Source: Trichomonas vaginalis G3
Taxonomy: Eukaryota; Parabasalia; Trichomonadida; Trichomonadidae
Assembly (NCBI RefSeq): GCF_026262505.1
Contig: NC_067207.1
Coordinates: forward strand, 22,102,082 to 22,166,081
Direction: 5' to 3'
DNA length: 64,000 bases
Both the position numbers and the translations under genes were made by a program. Positions 1 to 9,618 of the stretch are shown here, piece after piece (the first letter of the stretch is position 1; every line of letters begins with the position of its first letter). Below the pieces are notes generated by a model that saw only the letters and a program-made list of their open reading frames with translations, did no database searches and was not told the origin of the DNA.

Positions 1-682
1 CGTCGTATTCAAATTTTATAGAGCTGTATATTACTGCTGAAAGAGCCAATATAATAACTACAATATTAAAAGCTGTAAAAGTACATGGTGGAACAAATTT
101 TGAAAAACAAATGACCCAAAATTCAAGAGCTACAGAAGAAACCGCACCAGCATATGATGATAGACCACCGTATATTTGAGCGAAGATATCTAAAACTAAA
201 ATTATTGTTGCAATTGAATATCTTGCGATTTTGAACTTTGGGGTGTATGAAATTATAGCGGAAGCTAGAATTGTCATTGTAACAAGATCTGGAGAAGGAC
301 TTCTGAACTGTCCACGAAGGAAATACGTTTTATTTTTATCCCACCTTAAACAAGCTGGTTGCTGGTTTATATATATGTGAAATATTGAACAAACAAGAGC
401 TCCGAGTCCAATAAGATTTTCATAAAAGCAAAAATTAAGTACTAATCTATTATAAAAGTTTCGTAATTGCGTTTGAAGACCGAATCCATAAATTTTGAAT
501 AACATGGGTAAAATAATTAATATAATTGCAATGATTGTAACAATAGCATCATAATGAATAGTTCTGCGATAAGTTTCTGTTATCCCAATCATGCCGCCCC
601 TGGCTTTTGTGTGACAAACGTCATACCATTTATCAGAAATTGCACTGAAATTATAGCCAGTTGTGGTGTCAAAATACGACAT
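1..682 (-). CDS. Multi-pass membrane protein, 5' part (runs off left edge)
   Basis: Reading the minus strand from the ATG at 682 gives 227 codons with no stop to the window edge. The protein starts MSYFDTTTGYNFSAISDKWY and has at least five hydrophobic segments (about residues 48-66, 80-100, 137-155, 158-178 and 205-220). The loop with RSPSPD, followed by paired helices and a YGGLSSYAG motif, recalls the layout of the PAP2/glucose-6-phosphatase fold. The catalytic histidines of that family are not visible, so I do not assign an enzyme activity. A TCATA initiator-like word lies about 30 nt upstream of the start. The 61-codon plus-strand frame at 554-739 lies across this gene and is not believed. 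Function unknown; location probably an endomembrane or the plasma membrane. Confidence 0.6.
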   Translation of the reverse strand, partial: MSYFDTTTGYNFSAISDKWYDVCHTKARGGMIGITETYRRTIHYDAIVTIIAIILIILPMLFKIYGFGLQTQLRNFYNRLVLNFCFYENLIGLGALVCSIFHIYINQQPACLRWDKNKTYFLRGQFRSPSPDLVTMTILASAIISYTPKFKIARYSIATIILVLDIFAQIYGGLSSYAGAVSSVALEFWVICFSKFVPPCTFTAFNIVVIILALSAVIYSSIKFEYD

Positions 683-832
683 CGTTTGTCACTTTTTGCA
701 GTTGAAAATCTTATGAATTCAAATCTAAAAGGAACATAAAATAATATTATAAATACACATTCAATTTGTTTTTAATCGTTAAATAGTTCGTAACACCAAT
801 ATATCACATAAATTCTAATGGGCATTGCAGGG

Positions 833-933
833 GATGGCGTCACATGGCGTCATGACGTAAACCTCTCAATTTTGAAATGTTTACGTCATGACGCCACCGT
901 TAATTAGGAAAAATTCAATGGGTCGGCGTCACA
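833..933 (+). repeat. Left terminal inverted repeat of the outer foldback element
   Basis: About 101 bp, matching 9239-9339 in inverted orientation with a few mismatches. The repeat is itself palindromic: TGGCGTCATGACGTAAAC (845-862) pairs with its complement at 879-896 around a 16-nt loop. Confidence 0.85.
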
Positions 934-2420
934 AATAGGGTGTCAGAAGTTATCGTGAATTAATCGTCGAGGAAGTAAAAATAATTTTTAAAATAGAAAT
1001 TCTTGCTGTATTGAATTTTGAGTTGAATTTTGCACTTTTTTTCCGAAGAATTTGTTACATTTCATAGGTTTACGTTATTGAAAAAGTGAGACTTTTGTGA
1101 AGAAAAATAAATCTTTACTCTAAAATTAAGGGTATAGTCCACTAAAACTTTTTAAGTTTTGACAATGAAAATAAGCTCTGTGACCATGTAAATATATATC
1201 TATGCAAAACGAGAGGTTATGCCATAATTTTTTTTAGTTATCAAATTTTCCTTTTTTTGAGAGAAGTCTCTCAATAATTTGAGAAGAATCTTTGATATAA
1301 AGAGATACACATTTGTAGAACGAAGTAAGTGTTTTCCAAACATTTTATATGTTCATCCTGTATAACAATATAAAGCTGCATAGTGCCATCTTGTGCGTTT
1401 GCTATTTTATGTACTTTTCATTGAGATAATCCCTCTTCTCGGGTGATTTTAACAGTCAACTCAATTTTAAAATAAAGATTTCATCAAAATGATTTCGAAA
1501 TTCGGATATTGATTATATAAATAGCACTGTTAACATATTTTGGATGAGTAAAAAATACCTTGTTTTGTATGCATTTAGTACACCTTTATTTTTGATTAAA
1601 ACTATAAAATTTTTATTCCTTATATAATAAATAGTATATGTTACATAAACATGAAATTCAATAGCATTCAATTTTGGATTTTTTAGATTTGGTAAATTTT
1701 AGAAGAAATAAAATCAGCAATCAAAATAAAGAAACTTTTTTTGTATCTTCTATGATTACCTTTTGGTACTAAATTTTGCATTAATAAGTAAATTATCTGT
1801 ATTATTCTGTGAGCACAAGCCCTCAGTTATGCTGGTAGTGAATGATGAATCGTCATTTTGCGAAGAGAACGCGATTATTAAGGTAATTTTGAGAATTGTC
1901 TTGAATTATTTAAAATTAAAGTTAATTGAATAGGTAGGATAACTAGCCTTTGCTAAATTTGTATAATTTGACCTTATTCTAGTTGGATCTGAGAATATTT
2001 TGCTGAAATAATAAATTATATCGCCGATTTATGAAAATTTCTCTGATGGGACCGACTCGCTGAAACGTATTAGTGTTAATGGTAACTTGTCTGAATTTTC
2101 AAATTTTTTTCGAAATCCAAAAAATCACAAACAAAAGCATCAAAATTAGATTTGCATTTAAGGTTTTCATTTTTTTTTGGAAAATAAAAATATTTTTCCC
2201 CAATAAAGTTTATTTTTACTTTTGAGAGGAATAGAAACGTTATTTTGGAATTTTGAAACGACAGAAATGTTCCATTTTTAATGTAGATTCTAAAATGGGG
2301 TCAAATTTTTGATTGAACCGTTATCCATTGAAAAACCTCGATTTTAAAATGTTATTCCAAAATATTCATCTAATGATATAGTATATATTTATTAATTATT
2401 ACTTTTTATTCAATTTTCAC

Positions 2421-2438
2421 TTTTGGCGGGATTTCATT
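2421..2438 (+). promoter_or_regulatory. E2F-like site plus initiator of the Kolobok transposase
   Basis: TTTTGGCGGGATT (2421-2433) fits the E2F/DP consensus TTTSSCGC and runs straight into TCATT (2434-2438), a trichomonad initiator. The ATG is at 2452. Nearly the same arrangement precedes the mariner transposase on the minus strand at 29839-29861. Confidence 0.5.
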
Positions 2439-2451
2439 TTTTTGTTGTTGT

Positions 2452-3742
2452 ATGGGCCATATTGTTCACCCAAAACGGAAAACAAAGGCAATGCATAACA
2501 TTTTACTCCACGAACGTCGTCGACTCTCAGCGCGACAGATGCTTGGTGCTTGCATAATGACCGGAATGCCATATACAAAAGGTGCTCGCTTTCTTTCTCT
2601 TTGTGGAACTAAGCCCCCTGTGAAGAGTGGTGTCATGAGACAACAGAGATTTTGTGACGATAAGATTAGAAGACTTAAAAGTATTTCCCTAATGCTGTCG
2701 AGAAAGTCCTTCAGTGGTTACTTATCCATTGATGCAAGATGGACGCACAGGCGAAACTCGCCAAGTTGTACAGTAACTGCGCTCGATGCTGTCACAAAAA
2801 GAGTTCTTGCATGCGTGAACATCAACCATATTGGTGGAAACAGACAGCATGCTCAGTATTCCGGAGCTTCCAACAATATGGAAAGTGCTGGAACTCGAAT
2901 CATCTTGAAGCAATTAAAGAAATACAATATCTTGAAAGATGTTAAAGAGATTATTAAAGACCGAGATAACAAAAGTGTCTCTGTCTTTAAAGAATTTGGC
3001 GTCTCTCATCTTGAAAGATTCGATCCAGGTCATGTATCAAAAAATATCTCAAAAGATTTTACAAAGTTCTCAGCTTCTCATAAGACAGTTGAAGTTTTCA
3101 ACGACAAGACTCAGAAGATTGAAAAAATAGAGAGACCTTTCTGGGGTCTGAATGCAAGCCTAAGTATGTGGCTTTGGTCATGTTTTGCCGAAGAAAATAT
3201 TGACAAACGTACGAAAATGTGGGAGAATTGTGTCTACCATTACGTAGGCAATCATTTTTTTGCGAACCGCACAATTACAAATGCTTTGAATGGCAAAAAG
3301 GTGTCAATTCGATCCAACTTCAATTCATGCTCTATGACTGGGTTCACAAATGGACACCCATAGTTTCCAAAGTTTCTTCCATTGGATCTACCTGCATGAA
3401 TGAAGCGTTTAACTCCAAAATTGCATGCTATTTGGACAAATCAAGAGCCTGGAAGAACATTAACATTAGAGTTAACGTTGCAATCTTAGAATGGAATGAT
3501 CCAGAGCATTTTCTCGGAGATATACAAAAAGCATTACATCTTCCCCACTTCCAGAAGATTATGTCAAATCATTTGAAGAGAATTGTTACTCCAAAATGAT
3601 ATTGAAACAAAAAACTGTTACAAAAGGTTCTAAAAAACAGAACAAATACAAAAAATCCATTCAGAGTGTACCAGGAGGAGATTATCAAGTTTTCAAGTCC
3701 GAATGGGAATCAGAAGACGAAGACATTGATGACTTTGATTAA
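2452..3742 (+). pseudogene. Kolobok-like transposase, two frameshifts
   Basis: The 5' frame (2452-3363) holds LSIDARW (Asp about residue 94), then SGASNNMESAG and IIKDRDNKS (Asp about residue 170). This matches the Kolobok pattern of a DGRW-type motif, an xSxxMEKEG-type motif and a TDRH-type motif. Homology continues in a second frame from about 3262 (WVHKW, then STCMNEAFNSKI, comparable to the family NESFH motif) and ends in a third frame through CYSKMILKQ to an acidic tail ESEDEDIDDFD and TAA at 3740-3742. The first shift is probably in the T run at 3255-3261; the second lies between about 3490 and 3545. A TCATT initiator 14-18 nt before the ATG and an E2F-like word precede the start. The protein would be a DDE nuclear transposase; this copy cannot make it intact. 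Confidence 0.8.
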
Positions 3743-4132
3743 CGAAAATTACATTTTATTTATTGTTTTTGTTTTTAATTAAATTATTATTATGCTCATT
3801 TTCTTATTTTGATTTTTTCTCATTATGATATAAATAATTTATTAATGCATTTATCCAATAATTATGCTATGATATTTTTATGCCTTATTTCATTTCTCTT
3901 ATATTTGATAATCTGGTAAAATATAGTTCAGACTATAATCATTTTAGATTATTGATATATTTATATAGGTTAGAATAAAATTAGTTTCATTTTCTACTTT
4001 TATTTTGAATTAATAATTTATAATATCAAATATTATGGCGTAACCTCTCCTTTAAAATATAGATATATATAGGCCTATAGAGTTTATTGGCACTCTCAAA
4101 ACTCTAGAATTTTGAGTTTACTATACCCTTAA

Positions 4133-5025
4133 CAATTCTATAATTTCTGTAAAATGATTAACGCTAAGATCAGCAGAGTCATTATGCCAATAACTTCTAC
4201 GAAAACAAATCACCGAAATACGAAAATTGGAATTCGAAGATATAATTTCGAATTGATTTTCGATATCTGCGGTGTCATTATGCTTCGAATATCTATGGGA
4301 ATGCTGGACTTCACGAAATGGAGTTCGGATACCAATAAATGAACGAGAAATTATCAAAAAATCATCATTGGAAAGTGAAATGACCACACAATGAGTCTTG
4401 AATTTCTTTTATGTAAGTCATGTTTATAATAACCTAAACATATGATATGTAACAAATTCTTCTGCAAAAAGTGCAAAACTCAAAATTCAAGACAGCAAGA
4501 ATTCAAATTTGGAGAGAGGGTCAAAGTTGCTATTTGTCACTTTTCCACAAGAATATAATGGGGAAAAAGTTATCATATAGTTGATCTCATTCACTGAGGT
4601 GAGAGATGCATGTAGTGTAATGTGATAAACAGTGGGATTGGTGCTCTAAGTCCTAGGTTCGAGACACATTGGCTTCATTTTTCTCTTTTTTATTGACGTA
4701 AACTATTCAATTTTTGTGTTCTCCATTCAAATTTCAGAATTTTTTTTGCAGATTTCACGCTACATTCGAAGTTACCTTTTGTAACAACCACCACTGCCTA
4801 CGAAAGACGAAAGTGTGTCACGATTTCACCCGGAAATCCGACGGTTGTTTAAGAGTAAGCACTTTTGGCACCTACTCTTCAAATTTGTGACATTTGAGAG
4901 GGCTGAAGCCCTCTCAAATGTAACAAATTTTTAATTTGTGAAAATATTAAAAATAGTATGATTTTAAAATTTAAGACAAAATTAAGTTTTGTATAAAACT
5001 TTTGAAAATGCAAAAAAGGTAAGAA
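4133..5025. other. Shell DNA of the foldback element between the two nested transposons
   Basis: No credible gene. 4447-4503 is the right arm of a hairpin whose left arm is 998-1060. 4881-4930 is a 24-bp stem with one mismatch and a two-base loop, around GAGAGGGCTGAAGCCCTCTC. A pol III B-box-like GGTTCGAGAC occurs near 4658, but no tRNA cloverleaf could be folded around it. The short open frames on both strands at 4121-4387 come from imperfect palindromes. Confidence 0.6.
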
Positions 5026-5571
5026 TTGTTATAGACCGAAAATAGATTTTTTCGGTTTTCTCTTCAAATAATTGAAAGAATGATACTATTATAGGTTTAT
5101 TATATTATATAGCATATAATCATGCTATAGCCGAAAATTATAAGTTTTGAGAAGATTGAATATAACACAAATAAATTTGAATGTAAGTTAAATTGCTTGT
5201 TGTTTTTAATAGCTATTTAATGAGAAATCCAATATTGCAAAATTCAAATTGAATGATTGAAAGAACAGAAAAAGTCATTCTTTTCAATTTCGAATATGTT
5301 TCATTGTATTTATAATTATATGGCAAATAAGATATTTAAACTTGATTTTTGAAGGAAAATTCACAAAATTGAATGAATTCAAATAATTTTTATTCAAAAA
5401 TAAACCAGTTATTTGAGTTTAATACTAATTATCTATTCAAACTACAAAGTTTGTAATTTAAAATATTTTGTGAGATCAGATTGAATTAATTCAAGGTTCT
5501 TTTCAATTAATATTCATGACCATATTACGCATTTTCGAACATTCTAAACCAAATATATAAAAATGGGAGAC

Positions 5572-5990
5572 GAATGTTAAATTTGCTAGACATGGGGGAG
5601 TTGTCTGCAAAGTTTTAGCTCTTATCTCTAACAAAAAATTAATTTTTAAAAAAAAGACCGAATACGTTTCACAGCGAGAAAAAAATAAAAGGCAAGATAG
5701 AATTTTCTAGACATAAAGAAGTTGTTTACCGAGTTTTAGCTCTTATCTCTAACAAAAAATTAATTTTTAAAAAAAAGACCGAATACGTTTCACAGCGAGA
5801 AAAAAATAAAAGGCAAGATAGAATTTTCTAGACATAAAGAAGTTGTTTACCGAGTTTTAGCTCTTATCTCTAACAAAAAATTAATTTTTAAAAAAAAGAC
5901 CGAATACGTTTCACAGCGAGAAAAAAATAAAAGGCAAGATAGAATTTTCTAGACATAAAGAAGTTGTCTACCAAGTTTCAGCTGTTACTT
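5572..5990 (+). repeat. About three tandem copies of a 121-bp unit in the left arm
   Basis: The word CACAGCGAGAAAAAAATAAA recurs with CAGCGAG at 5672, 5793 and 5914, a spacing of 121 bp. The last copy decays near 5975. The same unit is present inverted in the right arm with more copies. Confidence 0.9.
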
Positions 5991-6381
5991 CTTCTCAATA
6001 CTGATATAAAATAAAAATCTTTATTATTTATTTACCCTTTATTGTTTCATTAAACTTCATTTATTTTATATTATAGTTTTATTCTTTTAGCTACTTGTAA
6101 AATAATCTAATTTTATATCATCATTTTACCGGATTATTCTTCAGTACATCGATTGTGTATCTAAAATAATATCATTATCCTTATTCTGTTTTTTCCAAAA
6201 TTCTTTTAAATATCTTTTTTGGTTAGATTACTTTATACTTTTTACTTTATTTTTTAATTTCAAAAAAAAATTTGGTGATTGTTCTATTCTGTTACAATGT
6301 GCATTATCATATTCTAATGAATTATTCATTACATACATTAAAAAAAACTTGTTAAAAATGAAATTAAAAAATTATTTATTA

Positions 6382-7375
6382 TTACGCTGTGAATGTGTCA
6401 ACAGCGGTCATGCCTGTATCTGTATCCCATATTTGCCACAACCTTTCTGTATCTGCATTTGTGTATTTCGGTTTCAGCTGATACATTTGATTTGGCGTGT
6501 AATTTGTTCCAGTTAATGAATTAATTGGGAGATCTTCATGCGGTGTGTTATTATTGTACTCCCAAATAAAGGCAGGAATAGCCTGAATGCTTTGGCAGCG
6601 CTCCAATGTCGGCCAGAATCTCTCAATCTTCCCATTTTGGTAGGGAGAATGAGAGTCTATGCCGCCATTGGACGCCCCAAAGATCAAGTAGATCTTGAAA
6701 GGCGCCCCTATTTTCTGAACCGTTGTCGGTCCAGAAACAATAAGGGGCGCCAAATTCAATGAAGGCGGAAGCCGCAACGTTCGCTGTCGTCGCTGCCAGC
6801 ATATCTGGTATTTGTATACACGCTAGGACTTTGCGGCTAAAATCGTCGATTATGCCATAAATATACTGGCCACGAACACCCCTAAAATAATGAACATCTG
6901 CGTGCCAGATAAGATTGGGTGAAAGCGCCCAATATCTTACTGCTGTTTCTGGCCCGGCATGCTCTAATCGCGTCTTGGTGAAATGATTTTCTTTGAAGTA
7001 TCTGCGTACTTCTCTATAAGATACATCAATTTGTTGTAATTTCAAACGTTTCCATTGTTTTGTTTGACCACAGGGAAAGGCCCAGTGGTCATGTATCACA
7101 GCAAGAGCTTTGATTTGGTCGTAGGGATTGACCCTACGACCTTTCTTGCCTTTAGGCAATGGGATATTCTGTAAGCTAAATTGATTTTGTAAAAAAGATT
7201 TTGAAACATCTAAATATTTGAAATCATTTGATTGAAGGGTTGGGGCGATGGGAACATGGGTGCAAGCTTCTTCCCATGTCATTTTACCTTCTTCAATCTG
7301 ATTGGAAATACCAATTAGGTAAATTCGATCGACATACCCTTTGTAAGGATTCATTCTAATGAAGTACATTAACAA
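6382..7375 (-). pseudogene. Retroviral-type (rve) integrase, fossil copy
   Basis: The region encodes a DDE integrase of the rve superfamily. An N-terminal helix-turn-helix-like half is followed by a core with WHADVHYFRG, WTDNGSE and YQNGKIERF motifs carrying the expected Asp, Asp and Glu, and then by a short C-terminal part. This enzyme type serves LTR elements, Mavericks/Polintons and integrase-like DNA transposons; in Trichomonas the Maverick kind is the most abundant. It would cut element ends and join them to nuclear DNA. The copy looks broken, with about one interruption. It is the only gene inside the 5026-8799 element. Confidence 0.7.
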
Positions 7376-7534
7376 TCAAAATATTCTATAAGTGTCTAGT
7401 ATGGAATTCAAAAGAATAAAGAAAATGGTAACGTAAATAAACGTATTATTAAATAATTTATAATTAAAATGAAAAAAAAAAAATAATAAGTAAAGTGACT
7501 GGAAATGAAAATTAAAATCAGTGTACAGTTTTAT

Positions 7535-8245
7535 TTTTTTCTCGCTGTGAAACGTATTCGGTCTTTTTTTTAAAAATTAATTTTTTGTTAGAGATAAGAG
7601 CTAAAACTCGGTAAACAACTTCTTATGTCTAGAAAATTCTATCTTGCCTTTTATTTTTTTCTCGCTGTGAAACGTATTCGGTCTTTTTTTTAAAAATTAA
7701 TTTTTTGTTAGAGATAAGAGCTAAAACTCGGTAAACAACTTCTTTATGTCTAGAAAATTCTATCTTGCCTTTTATTTTTTTCTCGCTGTGAAACGTATTC
7801 GGTTTTTTTTTTTAAAAATTAATTTTTTGTTAGAGATAAGAGCTAAAACTCGGTAAACAACTTCTTTATGTCTAGAAAATTCTATCTTGCCTTTTATTTT
7901 TTTCTCGCTGTGAAACGTATTCGGTCTTTTTTTTAAAAATTAATTTTTTGTTAGAGATAAGAGCTAAAACTCGGTAAACAACTTCTTTATGTCTAGAAAA
8001 TTCTATCTTGCCTTTTATTTTTTTCTCGCTGTGAAACGTATTCGGTCTTTTTTTTTAAAAATTAATTTTTTGTTAGAGATAAGAGCTAAAACTCGGTAAA
8101 CAACTTCTTTATGTCTAGAAAATTCTATCTTGCCTTTTATTTTTTTCTCGCTGTGAAACGTATTCGGTCTTTTTTTTAAAAATTAATTTTTTGTTAGAGA
8201 TAAGAGCTAAAACTTTGCAGACAACTCCCCCATGTCTAGCAAATT
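7535..8245 (-). repeat. Six tandem copies of the same 120-122-bp unit in the right arm
   Basis: CTCGCTGTGAAACG starts at 7541, 7661, 7782, 7904, 8025 and 8147. The copies are almost identical and inverted relative to the three copies at 5572-5990, so the arms differ mainly in repeat count. The unit has no coding frame. Confidence 0.9.
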
Positions 8246-8864
8246 TAACATTCGTCTCCCATTTTTATATATTTGGTTTAGAATGTTCGAAAATGCGTAA
8301 TATGGTCATGAATATTAATTGAAAAGAACCTTGAATTAATTCAATCTGATCTCACAAAATATTTTAAATTACAAACTTTGTAGTTTGAATAGATAATTAG
8401 TATTAAACTCAAATAACTGGTTTATTTTTGAATAAAAATTATTTGAATTCATTCAATTTTGTGAATTTTCCTTCAAAAATCAAGTTTAAATATCTTATTT
8501 GCCATATAATTATAAATACAATGAAACATATTCGAAATTGAAAAGAATGACTTTTTCTGTTCTTTCAATCATTCAATTTGAATTTTGCAATATTGGATTT
8601 CTCATTAAATAGCTATTAAAAACAACAAGCAATTTAACTTACATTCAAATTTATTTGTGTTATATTCAATCTTCTCAAAACTTATAATTTTCGGCTATAG
8701 CATGATTATATGCTATATAATATAATAAACCTATAATAGTATCATTCTTTCAATTATTTGAAGAGAAAACCGAAAAAATCTATTTTCGGTCTATAACAAA
8801 AAAAGGTAAGAATGAAGTTATGATTTTTGAAAATGCAAAGAAATTTTTATGATATATAGAATAA

Positions 8865-9061
8865 CCTGCAAGACACTTGCCTAGAGCAAGCACTTCGCAG
8901 GCAACAATTCCCTCTCTGGAGCTCCGAAATTTGGTCTTAATTGGAAACAATTGCGACCTTTTTTAAGAGTTCCAGGGAAGGGATTGGAACCTGCGAGGCA
9001 CTTGCCTAGAGCAAGCACTTCGCAGGCAACAATTCCCTCTCTGGAGCTCCGAAATTTACTT
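8865..9061 (+). repeat. Duplicated hairpin module in the right shell of the foldback element
   Basis: A module of about 75 bp occurs twice (8865 and 8990). Each contains a 16-bp imperfect stem, CCTGCGAGGCACTTGC against GCAAGCACTTCGCAGG with loop CTAGA, followed by CAATTCCCTCTCTGGAGCTC. Between the copies, GGTCTTAATTG and CAATTGCGACC form another hairpin. The stem is related to the CCCTGCGAGGCGCCAGT hairpin of the second foldback element at 25718-25778 and 26204-26258. Confidence 0.8.
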
Positions 9062-9238
9062 TTAATCTCTTATCAAAAGTTCTTTCAATTTTTTTTTTAA
9101 AAAATCTCAAATCCATATCTCTTATATTTTATTTCCTGAGTTTTGTGTTTCAATCTTACACAAAATTATTTCATAAGTTTATAATACTTCCTCGACGATT
9201 AAATATCAATTTTTGACGAAATAATCGTTTCGTAAACT

Positions 9239-9339
9239 TGTGACGCCGACCCATTGAATTTTTACTAAATAACGGTGGCGTCATGACGTAAATCTCTCAA
9301 AATTGAAAGGTTTACGTCATGACGCCATGTGACGCCATC
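9239..9339 (-). repeat. Right terminal inverted repeat of the outer foldback element
   Basis: Inverted copy of 833-933. It keeps the internal GGCGTCATGACGT hairpin and the CAATGGGTCGGCGTCAC word. The subterminal TAATCGTCGAGGAAGTA word follows at 9185-9201, also inverted. Confidence 0.85.
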
Positions 9340-9618
9340 TAGTGATTAGACCAATTCTAATGCAAACAGCCTATAATTTCTATATTTAGAGGGTAAGAGA
9401 CAAGATATCAAATTAGTGCATAAATCGTATCCTGATATTTAGGAGAATATTATTTGTTTGTTAATTTTTCAAAATTGAAAATATTATTCTTTGATTGATC
9501 ATTTTAAAACCGAAATATGGCAATAAATATGTCATGGAATGCAGTTTCAATGTTTATTTTCATGTTATAAAATGCTTACGATTACAATACGTTTTTTTCA
9601 AGAAGAAAACTCAAAAAA

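Larger units (their letters stand above)
1130..4128 (+). mobile_element. Kolobok-type DNA transposon (2999 bp) flanked by TTAA
   Basis: TTAA at 1126-1129 and 4129-4132 flanks inverted termini that begin GGGTATAGT on both sides. The inverted similarity runs about 100 bp (1130-1233 against 4021-4128) with moderate divergence and includes a shared GAGAGGTTA(T/C)GCCATAAT word. A TTAA target is the hallmark of Kolobok and piggyBac elements; the internal transposase fits Kolobok. The element lies in the loop of a hairpin of the host foldback element: the arms 998-1060 and 4447-4503 are inverted copies. The stretches 1234-2420 and 3743-4020 are AT-rich and hold no gene I can support. Confidence 0.85.
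5026..8799. mobile_element. Integrase-bearing element with very long inverted repeats (virus-like/Maverick-related fossil)
   Basis: Inverted arms of roughly 0.97 kb (5026-5990) and 1.27 kb (7535-8799) start TTGTTATAGACCGAAAATAG on both sides and are nearly identical apart from tandem-repeat number. They enclose one retroviral-type integrase region on the minus strand. No polymerase, capsid or protease gene is visible, so it is either an internally deleted Maverick/Polinton relative or a small integrase-only transposon. AAAAAGGTAAGAA occurs just outside both ends (5013-5025 and 8800-8812) and may be a target duplication. The near-identity of the arms suggests a fairly young insertion into the foldback element. 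The copy looks broken, with about one break in its only gene. The spacers 5991-6381 and 7376-7534 hold nothing I recognise. Confidence 0.7.
833..9339. mobile_element. Non-coding foldback element (hairpin-chain family), copy 1, with two nested transposons
   Basis: The outer limits are about 101-bp inverted repeats, 833-933 and 9239-9339, both beginning GATGGCGTCACATGGCG inward. Just inside lies a shared word, TAATCGTCGAGGAAGTA (961-977, inverted at 9185-9201). After subtracting the nested elements at 1130-4128 and 5026-8799, about 1.7 kb of shell DNA remains. It has no credible gene and is dominated by hairpins. Size, subterminal words and hairpin content match the intact 1.57-kb element at 25167-26731, so I group them. 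AATTCTAATG occurs at 811-820 and 9353-9362 and may be a 10-bp target duplication, but it lies 12-13 bp outside the clear repeats, so the exact ends are uncertain. No transposase of its own is visible. Confidence 0.75.

Noticed and set aside
1-682. Assignment of the left-edge gene to PAP2 phosphatases
   Set aside because: Membrane topology is similar, but the histidine and arginine active-site motifs are not visible in the 227 residues present.
554-739. 61-codon plus-strand frame
   Set aside because: Lies antisense over the start of the clearly coding membrane-protein gene at 1-682.
4121-4387. Overlapping open frames on both strands in the foldback shell
   Set aside because: Local palindromes such as GAATTCGAAG / CTTCGAATATC create open frames on both strands; no homology recognised.
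4610-4690. Possible tRNA or tRNA-derived SINE (B-box-like GGTTCGAGAC)
   Set aside because: No T-stem, anticodon stem or acceptor pairing could be made around it, and no A box fits at the right distance.
5572-8245. Repeat arrays resembling a CRISPR at first sight
   Set aside because: Units are 120-122 bp, contiguous with no spacers, inverted between two arms of one eukaryotic transposable element.
833-9339. Idea that the 8.5-kb unit is one large autonomous transposon using the Kolobok or integrase gene
   Set aside because: Both genes lie inside their own complete termini (TTAA-GGGT and TTGTTATAGACC), so they belong to separate nested insertions.
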